Part shown: piece after piece, positions 1 through 6,112 of the stretch
Layout: the number at the start of each line of letters is the position of its first letter
Position numbering within the stretch: position 1 is the first letter of the stretch
Assembly (NCBI GenBank): GCA_900772565.1
Contig: CAAHET010000066.1
Location: forward strand, 1-10,591
DNA length: 10,591 nt
Direction: 5' to 3'
DNA from: an uncultured Faecalibacterium sp.
GTDB lineage: Bacteria; Bacillota; Clostridia; Oscillospirales; Ruminococcaceae
The notes under the pieces: model-generated
What the model saw: the letters and a program-made list of their open reading frames with translations, nothing else
Databases searched by the model: none
What the model was told of the DNA's origin: nothing
Position numbers and translations under genes: made by a program

Positions 1-30
1 CATGAAATCTTTCGATTTCACGGCATTTTC

Positions 31-75
31 TGGTGCGATGGAAGGGACTCGAACCCCCGGCCTACTGATTCGTAG
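31..75. repeat. attL: attL: 45-bp direct repeat of the tRNA-Arg 3' part
   Basis: This 45-bp stretch is identical to 10517-10561, where it forms the CCA end, acceptor 3' strand, T arm, variable loop and anticodon stem-loop of tRNA-Arg(ACG). Here it is followed by unrelated sequence (AGGGCC from 76), so it is only a tRNA fragment. Identity stops exactly at the edge of the anticodon loop, which fits crossover in or near that loop, as known for many tyrosine integrases that use tRNA genes. Bases 1-30 outside the repeat are probably host DNA and include a small hairpin (TGAAATC, loop TTTC, GATTTCA, at 3-20). Confidence 0.93.
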
Positions 76-181
76 AGGGCCTTTATATGAGTTTCGTCGT
101 TTTCGGTCATTGCAGTTTATATAGATTTATCGTTATTTTTGTGCCGGTTTGTGCATGGTCGTTTCACTTCTTTTCGATTCG

Positions 182-208
182 ATAAGGCAAAAATAAGGCA
201 CATTCCAG
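182..208 (+). repeat. Left arm-type integrase site candidate (two AAGGCA units)
   Basis: The 27-bp stretch matches 10413-10439 near the other end at 25 of 27 positions. Each copy contains two AAGGCA words 11 bp apart, and both end in AAGGCACATTCCAG. It lies 106 bp inside the attL core, and the right copy lies 77 bp inside the attR core. Lambda- and Tn916-type integrases bind short arm-type repeats beside the core through their N-terminal domain. The position, direct orientation and helical spacing fit that role, which remains an inference. Confidence 0.65.
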
Positions 209-256
209 AGAACATATCATCCCATAAAACGGACACCATGAGAAAAACAAAAAGTT

Positions 257-304
257 GACGGCTCACGAGGGCGGCAGAAACGCCCCTGTGGGCCGTCTTT
301 TGTT
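257..304. terminator. Strong bidirectional terminator after the integrase gene
   Basis: A 17-bp stem with one mismatch (257-273 pairing with 281-297, loop GCAGAAA) is followed by TTTTGTT on the plus strand. On the minus strand it is followed by a T-rich stretch (AACTTTTTGTTTTTC). The integrase stop codon (303-305) abuts it, so it most likely ends integrase transcription on the minus strand and also insulates the element from host transcription entering from the left. Confidence 0.85.
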
Positions 305-1733
305 ATGCGTGTGACTTTTCCTTGATACGGCTGAAAACGTCCGTCAGCGCGTCCGCTGCCGCCGCATCGCTGGAACGGATGAACCCGGCGTAAATGTCCG
401 TGGTGGTGCTGGTCTTTGCGTGGCCCAGTCTGCCCGAAACCGTTGTGACAGGCACATGGGCGGCTATCAGCAAGCTGGCGTTGGTGTGCCGCAGGCTGTG
501 GAAGTGTACCGCCGGGAGACCATGGGCGGCCAGAAAGCCCGGAAACCAGCTTGTAACCGCATTGGGGTCGAACGGCTGACCGTTCCAGCGAGTGAACAAC
601 AGGTCATTGTCCACCGTCTTGCCGTTCTCGATCTCCACCCGGCGCGCCCACTCGGAACCGACCTTGAACCGTTCGGCCTTCTGGTGCTGGCGGTACTCCC
701 GCAGCAGCTGCACACACTCCGGGCCTATCTTGATGCACCGCCGGGAGCGTTTTGTCTTGGGTGCTGTGAACACCGTACCGCGCCCGGCGATGTTCTGCAC
801 TGTCCTGTTGATGGAGATCACACCCGCGTCAAGGTCAATGTCTGACCAGCGCAGGGCACATATCTCGCCCCGGCGGGCACCGGTGAGCAAAGCCAGCTGT
901 GTGATAACGCTGTACTGCGCTGGCGCGTCCTGCAGTGCTTCCAGCAACTTTGCAACGTCCTCTTCCTGCAATGCTTCTACTTCGATTTCTGCCGCCTTGG
1001 GGGCTTCTGTGCGCCGACAGGGGTTTTCATCAATCAGCTGCCACTTGACCGCCTTTTCAAACACGCTGGACAAGAAGCGGTGATAGTGCAGCTGCGTGTT
1101 GCCGCCCAGCTTACCGCCCGCCCTGACCTTCTCGGTAAAGGCTTTGGACAGGGGCAGCCCGGCGGCATCGGCCACCTTCTCGGCGGTCTTATGGCTGACA
1201 GGCTTGCCGCTGCACAGCCCTCGCATGGTTTCCTCGCCCACCCCGGCGGCCTCCCGGATCCTTGCCCGCTGGCCTTTCGGCAGCAGCTTCAGCAGCGCAG
1301 CCGTTGCCGTATAGGTGGAATCTTGACGCACTCCGTCCTCGGACAGGTTCGCATAGAACGCCATGAGGTGCGCCGGGCGTATCTGGTTGACCTTCATGTG
1401 ACCCAGAGCAGCCGACACACGCGGCACCAGCTTTCTGTATTCGGTAGCCGTCTTGGGCTTCAGCTGGCGGTCTGCGTACTCGGTGAACCACCGTTCTATC
1501 AGATCATCCAGCTTCATGGACGCTTCCAGAGAAATGCCGCTGTGCACTTCCTGTTCAAAGGCATCTGCCTGACGCTGTAGTTCCTTTTCCAGCTTCTTCC
1601 CGGTCAAGCCCGGCGGGGGAGTGAAGGTGCGGTTTACCATCACCTGACGGCCCTGCCTGTCGTAGCCGTTGGAGACCCGGATACAATAGGAGCAAGTGCC
1701 ATCCTTCTTCATCCGCTTTACGATTTTCGCCAT
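303..1733 (-). CDS. int: Tyrosine recombinase/integrase with an extra helix-turn-helix-like insert
   Basis: This 476-residue site-specific integrase inserts the element into, and with an accessory factor excises it from, the adjacent tRNA-Arg gene. Residues 1-65 resemble the arm-type DNA-binding domain and 72-240 the core-binding domain. The catalytic domain follows from about 255, with R287 in TGARRGE, a Lys in PKTKRSRR (326 or 328), H412 and R415 in HSLRH, H438 in LGH and the nucleophile Y448. All catalytic positions are present, so the enzyme looks intact. Residues about 138-205 interrupt the core-binding domain with a segment that reads like a small helix-turn-helix domain (GVGEETMRGLCSGKPVS). 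The ATG at 1733 follows AAAGGAGGGG at good spacing. The gene lies next to attL and is transcribed toward it, the usual layout for such elements. No frameshift is seen. Confidence 0.96.
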   Translation of the reverse strand: MAKIVKRMKKDGTCSYCIRVSNGYDRQGRQVMVNRTFTPPPGLTGKKLEKELQRQADAFEQEVHSGISLEASMKLDDLIERWFTEYADRQLKPKTATEYRKLVPRVSAALGHMKVNQIRPAHLMAFYANLSEDGVRQDSTYTATAALLKLLPKGQRARIREAAGVGEETMRGLCSGKPVSHKTAEKVADAAGLPLSKAFTEKVRAGGKLGGNTQLHYHRFLSSVFEKAVKWQLIDENPCRRTEAPKAAEIEVEALQEEDVAKLLEALQDAPAQYSVITQLALLTGARRGEICALRWSDIDLDAGVISINRTVQNIAGRGTVFTAPKTKRSRRCIKIGPECVQLLREYRQHQKAERFKVGSEWARRVEIENGKTVDNDLLFTRWNGQPFDPNAVTSWFPGFLAAHGLPAVHFHSLRHTNASLLIAAHVPVTTVSGRLGHAKTSTTTDIYAGFIRSSDAAAADALTDVFSRIKEKSHA

Positions 1734-1865
1734 CTGTCACCCCTCCTTTGTGGGCATGGTTTTTTGTGCATTTTGTCCCCGGCGGTGCGTTCATCTGGCC
1801 GCGATCAGGCCCACAGCAAAGGTATTCTGCACAAGCCGGGCAGCATATCAACCCGCCGGGTGGGG
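1734..1865 (-). promoter_or_regulatory. Spacer upstream of the integrase gene with a weak promoter candidate
   Basis: This 132-bp gap separates the integrase start from the repressor stop. On the minus strand TTGATA (1846-1851) and CAGAAT (1824-1829) lie 16 bp apart and could form a weak promoter. The integrase might instead be read through from the repressor gene, because no terminator is visible between them. Two copies of the frequent octamer CCGCCGGG/CCCGGCGG lie here (1778 and 1853). Confidence 0.3.
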
Positions 1866-2378
1866 TTATTCCTCGCCAGTGGGCTTATCTTGAAGTTCAT
1901 CTTCAATCCTACGCCGATACTTCGGAATCTCGGTAAGTTCTTGTATCCGCTTTGCCGCTTCTTCCTGTCCTTCATCGTTAAGAAAAGCAAAGTCGTTCGT
2001 AATGCTGTCGAGAAGTTCTTTCTGATGAACAAGCCACTTAGTCATCTTTTCAACGTCAGCAGGCTGCACCGGATGATCGTATGGGTCGTCATCAAATGGG
2101 TCGGCCTGTTCTTCTTCATGTGGCCCTGACACAAGTGGTATTCCCTTTGATTCCATCCATTCAAGAATCGGCATTGCTTGCATTCCTTCGGGATATAGTT
2201 CCGGGACGCAAACCCCCAAAGCTTCCGCAATTCTTGTAACCGTTTCAAGCTTTGGAACTCGGCCCCCGGATTCATATTGACCATAAGCCTGTTGACTTAT
2301 GCCCATAAGAGAAGCCACTTCCTTTTGTGTCATTCCCTTCTTTTCTCGAATCTGCTTGATTTTTTCCGCGAGTGTCAC
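1866..2378 (-). CDS. XRE-family phage-type repressor without a peptidase domain
   Basis: This 170-residue protein is the likely master repressor. Residues 4-58 form a classic helix-turn-helix of the Cro/C1 type (MTQKEVASLMGISQQAYGQYESG). The middle is acidic and Pro/Asp-rich. The C-terminus carries LNDEGQEEAAKRIQELTEIPKY, a helical segment common at the end of Firmicutes phage repressors. There is no S24 peptidase domain and so no visible site for RecA-triggered self-cleavage; induction may use another signal. The start is taken as GTG at 2378, preceded by GGAGGT (2385-2390) six bases away. A longer open frame up to 2453 runs through the promoter and lacks this support. The gene is divergent from the Cro-like gene and probably represses both promoters through ACAAGAA-type operators. 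The function is inferred from domain and position. Confidence 0.9.
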   Translation of the reverse strand: MTLAEKIKQIREKKGMTQKEVASLMGISQQAYGQYESGGRVPKLETVTRIAEALGVCVPELYPEGMQAMPILEWMESKGIPLVSGPHEEEQADPFDDDPYDHPVQPADVEKMTKWLVHQKELLDSITNDFAFLNDEGQEEAAKRIQELTEIPKYRRRIEDELQDKPTGEE

Positions 2379-2396
2379 AATACCACCTCCGCCTTT

Positions 2397-2425
2397 ACTA
2401 TAACAGCTTTTTTTGCAAAACACAA
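2397..2425 (-). promoter_or_regulatory. Promoter of the repressor gene
   Basis: On the minus strand TTGTGT (2420-2425) and TATAGT (2397-2402) are separated by exactly 17 bp. The -35 box overlaps an ACAAGAA half-site (2422-2428), which suggests autoregulation. Transcription would start close to the ribosome binding site, giving a very short leader, so the assignment is moderate. Confidence 0.5.
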
Positions 2426-2446
2426 GAATTTTCTTTTGCAGTCTTG

Positions 2447-2475
2447 TTGACAAAAGTTTTTTCTTGTAGTATATT
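2447..2475 (+). promoter_or_regulatory. Strong early promoter of the Cro-like gene and replication operon
   Basis: A perfect TTGACA -35 box (2447-2452), a 17-bp spacer and TATATT (2470-2475) form a near-consensus sigma-A promoter reading right. The palindromic operator at 2475-2489 begins on the last base of the -10 box, and further half-sites lie at 2442-2448 and 2461-2467, so a bound repressor would block it. Confidence 0.8.
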
Positions 2476-2489
2476 CTTGTTAAACAAGA
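2475..2489. promoter_or_regulatory. Operator palindrome TCTTGTT-A-AACAAGA and related half-sites
   Basis: The 15-bp sequence is a perfect palindrome with 7-bp arms around a single central A. Related half-sites (ACAAGAA/TTCTTGT or close) lie at 2422-2428, 2442-2448, 2461-2467, 2494-2501 and 2524-2530, the last overlapping the Cro start codon. The cluster covers both divergent promoters, as expected for a lysis-lysogeny type switch bound by the two flanking XRE proteins. Binding itself is inferred. Confidence 0.75.
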
Positions 2490-2529
2490 TTTTGCTTGTT
2501 CTGAAATTGACAGTTGAGGTGATACAAGA

Positions 2530-2736
2530 ATGGCTAAAACCGTAACCGTAGACCGCGTGAAGGTTATTGCTGAAATGGCACGTCAAAATCTGACCGGCGA
2601 GGAACTGGCCCAGAAGGCCGGAACCGGCAACAGTGCTATCTACAAAATGCGCAAGGGGCTTCCTGTCTGGCGCACTACCGCGCAGCATGTGGCAAATGCT
2701 CTCGGCGTGTCCATAGAAAGTCTGATGGAGCAATGA
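2530..2736 (+). CDS. Small Cro-like XRE regulator
   Basis: This 68-residue protein consists almost entirely of a Cro/C1-type helix-turn-helix (about residues 8-65, LTGEELAQKAGTGNSAIYKM). It is divergent from the larger repressor and is the first gene after the strong early promoter, the place of a Cro or anti-repressor in phage-like switches. The ATG at 2530 follows TTGAGGTGA at suitable spacing, and an ACAAGAA half-site overlaps the start codon. It probably turns down the repressor promoter after induction, or modulates its own. It has no oligomerisation domain. The HTH call is firm; the Cro role rests on position. Confidence 0.88.
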   Translation: MAKTVTVDRVKVIAEMARQNLTGEELAQKAGTGNSAIYKMRKGLPVWRTTAQHVANALGVSIESLMEQ

Positions 2737-2834
2737 ACGAAATTCACCGTGTTAGTGATTCAATTTCATCGCTGATTTTTGATGTGCAAAACCAGCAGCA
2801 TTTCTCCATAAATCAGGCGGGCGTTCCCCTGTAA
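2733..2834 (+). CDS. Possible 33-residue peptide coupled to the Cro-like gene
   Basis: A short open frame starts in an ATGA overlap with the stop of the Cro-like gene and encodes MNEIHRVSDS... ending in QAGVPL. The four-base overlap is the typical arrangement for translational coupling and recurs elsewhere in this operon. The ribosome binding site (GGAG at 2727-2730) is too close for independent initiation. No family is recognised. It could be chance, since short frames of this length are common. Confidence 0.3.
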   Translation: MNEIHRVSDSISSLIFDVQNQQHFSINQAGVPL

Positions 2835-3000
2835 ATCTATTGCAAAACAAGGTAACCCATTGCAAAGCATGACACTAGATATCACCAGATGACACCAGAT
2901 AGATTTTGATGCAAGGGACTTCATTTCAACAATGCTTCATAGCATCAATTTTCAATCGAAATTTGGCGGTATTGCAAAGATTTTCGTTTTATGGTTTAAT
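2835..3000 (+). promoter_or_regulatory. Repeat-rich regulatory or origin-like region before the replication genes
   Basis: No gene is seen between 2835 and 3052. The stretch contains two ATTGCAAA(A/G)CA repeats exactly 20 bp apart (2839 and 2859). They are followed by three tandem 10-bp units of the type GACACCAGAT (2871-2900), and a third ATTGCAAAG lies at 2971. That last copy overlaps a possible -35 box (TTGCAA, 2972-2977), 17 bp before TTTAAT (2995-3000), which would drive the Xis-like gene and the replication genes. Repeats phased at 10 and 20 bp on one DNA face suggest a protein-binding region: an operator, an excisionase site or replication iterons. Confidence 0.5.
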
Positions 3001-3052
3001 GCCGACACATCAAAAACGACAGAACAAAAAATGACCTAAGGGGGGGTGAAAC

Positions 3053-3283
3053 ATGGGTGATACCATCCGTTATCCCAACATGGGCACAGTCAAGAAGGCC
3101 GCTGAAATCTACGGTCTATCAACGTCCTACATCCGGCGGCTGTGCAAGACAGGTAAAATCCGGTATGTAAACGCCGGGCACATGTGGCTTGTCAATCTGG
3201 ACAGTCTGGCCCGGTACTTTGAGCAGGGAGACCCGGCGGAAAGCAGCCAGACCGCCGAGGGCATCCGCCGGGTAGCGAGGTGA
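3053..3283 (+). CDS. xis: Excisionase-like small HTH protein (MerR/Xis type)
   Basis: This 76-residue protein has a winged-helix/MerR-type motif at residues 10-55 (VKKAAEIYGLSTSYIRRLCKTGKIRYV), followed by a tail of low complexity. The pattern of a start helix, LSxxYIRRLCKxGKI and a short wing matches the excisionase/HTH_17 group, whose members bend DNA at att sites to direct excision and often also act as regulators. The ATG at 3053 follows a long G run (AAGGGGGGG). The stop overlaps the possible upstream GTG of the next gene, and the operon continues. Unlike many Xis genes it lies far from int, so a replication or regulatory role is possible. Two CCGCCGGG-type octamers in opposite orientation (3232 and 3265) lie in the tail coding region. 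Confidence 0.7.
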   Translation: MGDTIRYPNMGTVKKAAEIYGLSTSYIRRLCKTGKIRYVNAGHMWLVNLDSLARYFEQGDPAESSQTAEGIRRVAR

Positions 3284-3288
3284 CAGAA

Positions 3289-4023
3289 GTGAAGGGAAAA
3301 AGCCCTGAAACTATTGTTCTTCGTTTCGTATGGCTTGAAAGCCTGACGCAGGACTACACCAACGTGGAAATCGGGCAGATCATCCGGGACTTGTATCATT
3401 ATGCCAGCCAAGGCGCGGAGCCCCAGCAATATGCTGACCGTGGAATGCGTGGTCTGTGGCGTTCAATGAAGGATGGAGTGGATAAAGACTTTTCAAAATA
3501 CCGTGAGAAGTCCCAAAAGAACTCTGATGCAGCTAAAGCGCGCTGGGAGAAACAAACGCAAAAAGAGGATGTATCTGCCGTGCAGACCGATGCAAACGCA
3601 TTGTGTGAGATGCGGACGCATACAGCTGCATCCAATTGTATACATTCGCACCCTACAAATACAGATACAAATACAGCTACAGTTACAAGTACACCGGAAA
3701 TTTCCACATCCGCTGCATCTGCATCCGAGATTGATTCAGACCTTGCCGAGATCGTGCAGCACTTCCAAGAGGTGATAGGTGATTTCCCGCGTTCTGCACT
3801 GGACAAGCTACAACGCTGGCGGGATGTCTACTCTGTGGAGATCATCCGGGCCGCGATTGATGAAGCCGCCGAGAACAACGTGCGCAAGTGGCGATACGTT
3901 GACGGCGTTCTGAAAGGCTGGCAGGCTGATGGTGTGCGCACTCTGGGGGATGTAGAAGCCCGCCGGGAAGCCCGAAAGAAGCCCGAACAGCCGCAGGAAA
4001 GAAAGTTTGAGGTGCTGACATGA
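3289..4023 (+). CDS. DUF6291-DnaD domain replication protein (probable helicase loader/initiator)
   Basis: This 244-residue protein has two parts. Residues about 1-88 match the DUF6291 style (IIRDLYHYASQGAEP... LWRSMKDGVDKDFSKYREK), found in phage and mobile-element replication proteins. Residues about 153-222 read as a DnaD/DnaB-type C-terminal domain (VRKWRYVDGVLKGWQADGV, TLGDV), which in DnaD family proteins binds DNA and helps load the helicase. A Thr/Ser-rich linker (118-148) joins them, partly encoded by a hexamer repeat. The start is taken as GTG at 3289 because GAGGTGA (3277-3283) lies five bases before it; GTG at 3280 is the alternative and overlaps the previous stop. The next gene, a DnaB-type helicase, overlaps by ATGA. 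The pair is a typical replication module, and the order supports a role as origin binder or loader. Confidence 0.85.
   Translation: MKGKSPETIVLRFVWLESLTQDYTNVEIGQIIRDLYHYASQGAEPQQYADRGMRGLWRSMKDGVDKDFSKYREKSQKNSDAAKARWEKQTQKEDVSAVQTDANALCEMRTHTAASNCIHSHPTNTDTNTATVTSTPEISTSAASASEIDSDLAEIVQHFQEVIGDFPRSALDKLQRWRDVYSVEIIRAAIDEAAENNVRKWRYVDGVLKGWQADGVRTLGDVEARREARKKPEQPQERKFEVLT
3655..3690 (+). repeat. Six tandem hexamers (ACARNT) in the linker of the DnaD-like gene
   Basis: Units ACAAAT, ACAGAT, ACAAAT, ACAGCT, ACAGTT and ACAAGT follow without gaps and encode alternating Thr-x residues in the linker. The length is a multiple of six, so unit gain or loss would keep the frame. Confidence 0.75.
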
Positions 4024-5216
4024 ACATTCACAAGGTTTTACTGGGCGCAATCCTCATCAAGCCAGACCTTGCGCCCTACTCTCTGCCGGATTTGGAGATT
4101 GAACACTTTCCGGCAGATCTTCAGCCGGTGTTTGCGGCTCTGTCCGGCCTCTGGAATGCAAAGGGCCAACTGGACGCGGTGGAAGCCTGTGCTCGATACC
4201 CTGAGCAACGAACGGCCATCATGGAGTGCGTAGAGGAATGCGAGGGTGAGTATATTGCCATAACCCGCGACCGCGTGGAAGAATGGACGCAGCTTGTCAG
4301 GGAACAGGCGGCCTTGACCCAGTTCCAGAGTTTGGCCCTTCAGGCTGGCAGTAACCTGACCACCTTTTCAGACCTGCCCGACCTGTATAGCCAGATGGGC
4401 GAAGCCCTGACGCTTGACCGGGAAGAACAGGATTTTAAGCCCATCGGGGAACTGGTAGACAACTATATTCGCCGCCTTGATGAAAAAGCCGAGTACGTTC
4501 CGACCGGCATTGCAGTTCTTGACCGAAATTTGCACCTATCCCCTGGCAACCTGTTTATCATCGGCGGCAGGCCGTCTGCTGGTAAAACCGCCCTTTCCCT
4601 GCAAATGGCCTGTGAACAGGCCCGGCAGGGGTTTCGAGTATGTTATTTCAGCCTTGAAACTGACCCGGACACCCTGACAGCCCGCATCATTGCAAACCGG
4701 CTGGCGGTTCCTCTGGCCGATGTGAAAGCAAAGGCGGTTCCGCAGTCTGACCTTGACGGTCTCGCAGAACTGCACAAGCTGCCGCTGTTCATCCGGTCTG
4801 CATCCGGCAAGGGCGTGGGATGGGTCAAAGCACAGGCCCAGCGAATGAAAGCGCAGGTTGTTTTCATCGACTATTTGCAGCTGCTGGCCACCAGCAAGGC
4901 AAAAGACCGCTATCAAGCTATCACGGGAATCTCCATTGCCCTGCACGAGCTGGCCCAGACCACAGGTATCCTTGTGGTTGCGCTGGCTCAGCTGAACCGC
5001 AACGCGGCGCACGCTGCACCGTCCACCGCGGATCTGAAAGAATCCGGGCAGCTGGAACAGGATGCAGACGCAATTTTGCTCCTGTCTGCTGACAAGGAAG
5101 AGTATCAAGCCATCCTTGCCAAGAACAAAGAGGGCCGCGTGGGTGAAGTTCCCTTGACCTTCGATAAAGCCCGCCAGCGGTTTCTCGCTGTTACAAGCGA
5201 ACTGGAAAGAAGGTGA
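4020..5216 (+). CDS. dnaB: DnaB-family replicative DNA helicase
   Basis: This 398-residue hexameric helicase unwinds DNA at the fork of the element. The N-terminal domain (about 5-100) starts directly at VLLGAILI, so the lead-in seen in chromosomal DnaB (usually about 450 residues) is short. The RecA-like domain follows, with Walker A GGRPSAGKT (182-190), SLE at 211-213, Walker B VVFIDYLQLL (280-289), a glutamine-containing LAQLNR segment (322-327) and LKESGQLEQDADAILLL (339-355). All key motifs are present. The start codon overlaps the stop of the DnaD-domain gene in ATGA, so the two are probably co-translated. A helicase of its own suggests that the element replicates after excision instead of only being carried in the chromosome. 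Close relatives occur in phages and integrative elements. Confidence 0.96.
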   Translation: MNIHKVLLGAILIKPDLAPYSLPDLEIEHFPADLQPVFAALSGLWNAKGQLDAVEACARYPEQRTAIMECVEECEGEYIAITRDRVEEWTQLVREQAALTQFQSLALQAGSNLTTFSDLPDLYSQMGEALTLDREEQDFKPIGELVDNYIRRLDEKAEYVPTGIAVLDRNLHLSPGNLFIIGGRPSAGKTALSLQMACEQARQGFRVCYFSLETDPDTLTARIIANRLAVPLADVKAKAVPQSDLDGLAELHKLPLFIRSASGKGVGWVKAQAQRMKAQVVFIDYLQLLATSKAKDRYQAITGISIALHELAQTTGILVVALAQLNRNAAHAAPSTADLKESGQLEQDADAILLLSADKEEYQAILAKNKEGRVGEVPLTFDKARQRFLAVTSELERR

Positions 5217-5220
5217 AACC

Positions 5221-5388
5221 ATGAAACACAATCCAAACCGACCGCGCCGCCGGGAGCCGTACCACTACGATGCAACCGGCGCACAGTATATCGCCTGTAT
5301 TGAAACGGCTTTACAGCATGGGCAAAGCATCCCGCTGCATGTCTTGCAGATGATCTATCACATGCTGCTGCCTTATATGCACAGTTGA
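5221..5388 (+). CDS. Small hypothetical protein (55 aa)
   Basis: An open frame encodes 55 residues, MKHNPNRPRRREPYHYD... ending in LLPYMHS. The ATG is four bases after the helicase stop and follows AAGAAGGTGA, a good ribosome binding site inside the helicase 3' end. The N-terminus is strongly basic (NPNRPRRRE). The rest could form two helices separated by GQSIP. No family is recognised. The tight spacing makes it a likely operon member; a nucleic-acid or helicase accessory role is only a guess from context and charge. Confidence 0.7.
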   Translation: MKHNPNRPRRREPYHYDATGAQYIACIETALQHGQSIPLHVLQMIYHMLLPYMHS

Positions 5389-5424
5389 CCCACTGACCGC
5401 ACCCCGGCGGTGTTGATTTTGAAT

Positions 5425-5441
5425 GTGCCCAGTAAGGGCAC
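5425..5441 (+). promoter_or_regulatory. Small hairpin just before the ribosome binding site of the next gene
   Basis: GTGCCC, loop AGTAA, GGGCAC forms a perfect 6-bp stem. It ends two bases before the AGAAAGGA ribosome binding region of the gene starting at 5457. It is not followed by a T run, so it is not a normal terminator. It could affect mRNA processing or translation. Confidence 0.4.
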
Positions 5442-5456
5442 AGAAAGGATTTTCCC

Positions 5457-6044
5457 ATGAAGGCAATTTACAACGACAATCTGATTATCGAGACCCGTGA
5501 CGACGCCGACCATCGCAATCTGCACGAGTGCTGGGCACTGCAAAAGGTCATAGAGGGCAAAGCCCTTGTGATCGGCGGTGGTATCACTCCTATCAAGCAG
5601 AATGAACCAATGCACGACGGTGTAAGCCTGTGGCTTGCCGAAGACCCCACGGAGAACGCAGAAATCAAGCTGGACGTCATCCCGGATATGATGGACGGAT
5701 ACCCCATTGTCAAGATTATCTGTGCACCCGCCTGCCCGGATAACGAGGAAGAAACACCCAGCAACCCGGCGGAAGCAGATAGCAGTCAACCCGCCGGGAA
5801 TCCGGTCGAAACTGCGCCCAGCGTCACCACCTTGACAGCAGCGGCCCGCGAATACATCAACAATATGACTGAGGATGAACTGATCGAACACGGACACAAC
5901 GAGTTCAACGGCAAGGATCAGATGATCGCCGCCCTGCACACGATTAACGTGTTGGCAACTTACAACGAAGCAGCCGCTAAGCGGGCATATTTCTGCTTTA
6001 TGGAAAACAACCTGTCTGGCATGAGTTTTGAAATTAAGAAATGA
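5457..6044 (+). CDS. Hypothetical protein (195 aa), last gene of the early operon
   Basis: This 195-residue protein is not recognised as a known family. Residues 1-90 form one segment rich in beta-like hydrophobic alternation (ALVIGGGITPI, IVKIICAP). A linker of about 95-125 is rich in Pro, Ser, Glu and Thr. Residues 128-195 form a helical segment (EYINNMTEDELIEHGHNEF, MIAALHTINVLATYNEAAAKRAYFCF). No signal peptide or membrane span is seen. The ATG follows AGAAAGGA at eight bases. It lies 68 bp after the small upstream gene on the same strand and is followed by a terminator, so it probably ends the replication operon. Two octamers, CCCGGCGG (5765) and CCGCCGGG (5791), form an inverted pair in the linker coding region. 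Confidence 0.8.
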   Translation: MKAIYNDNLIIETRDDADHRNLHECWALQKVIEGKALVIGGGITPIKQNEPMHDGVSLWLAEDPTENAEIKLDVIPDMMDGYPIVKIICAPACPDNEEETPSNPAEADSSQPAGNPVETAPSVTTLTAAAREYINNMTEDELIEHGHNEFNGKDQMIAALHTINVLATYNEAAAKRAYFCFMENNLSGMSFEIKK

Positions 6045-6079
6045 AAGCCAATAACCCACCCATAAACATTTGATACACC

Positions 6080-6112
6080 GGGCGCATGGAATTTTAACCG
6101 TGCGCCCTCTTT
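6080..6112 (+). terminator. Terminator of the replication operon
   Basis: GGGCGCA (6080-6086) pairs with TGCGCCC (6101-6107) over a 14-nt loop and is followed by TCTTT. It lies 36 bp after the stop of the hypothetical gene, where a rho-independent terminator is expected. Confidence 0.7.

Noticed and set aside
420..1580. Several plus-strand open frames over the integrase gene
   Set aside because: They are antisense to an intact integrase with all catalytic residues; none has a convincing start.
2379..2453. Longer N-terminus for the repressor from an upstream ATG
   Set aside because: It would run through the gene's own promoter and ribosome binding site; GTG at 2378 has GGAGGT at the right distance and fits the family start.
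4536..5231. 231-residue open frame on the minus strand over the helicase gene
   Set aside because: The plus strand has the complete DnaB motifs; this is an antisense shadow.
5373..6059. 228-residue open frame on the minus strand
   Set aside because: It is antisense to the 195-residue gene that has a ribosome binding site and lies in the operon.
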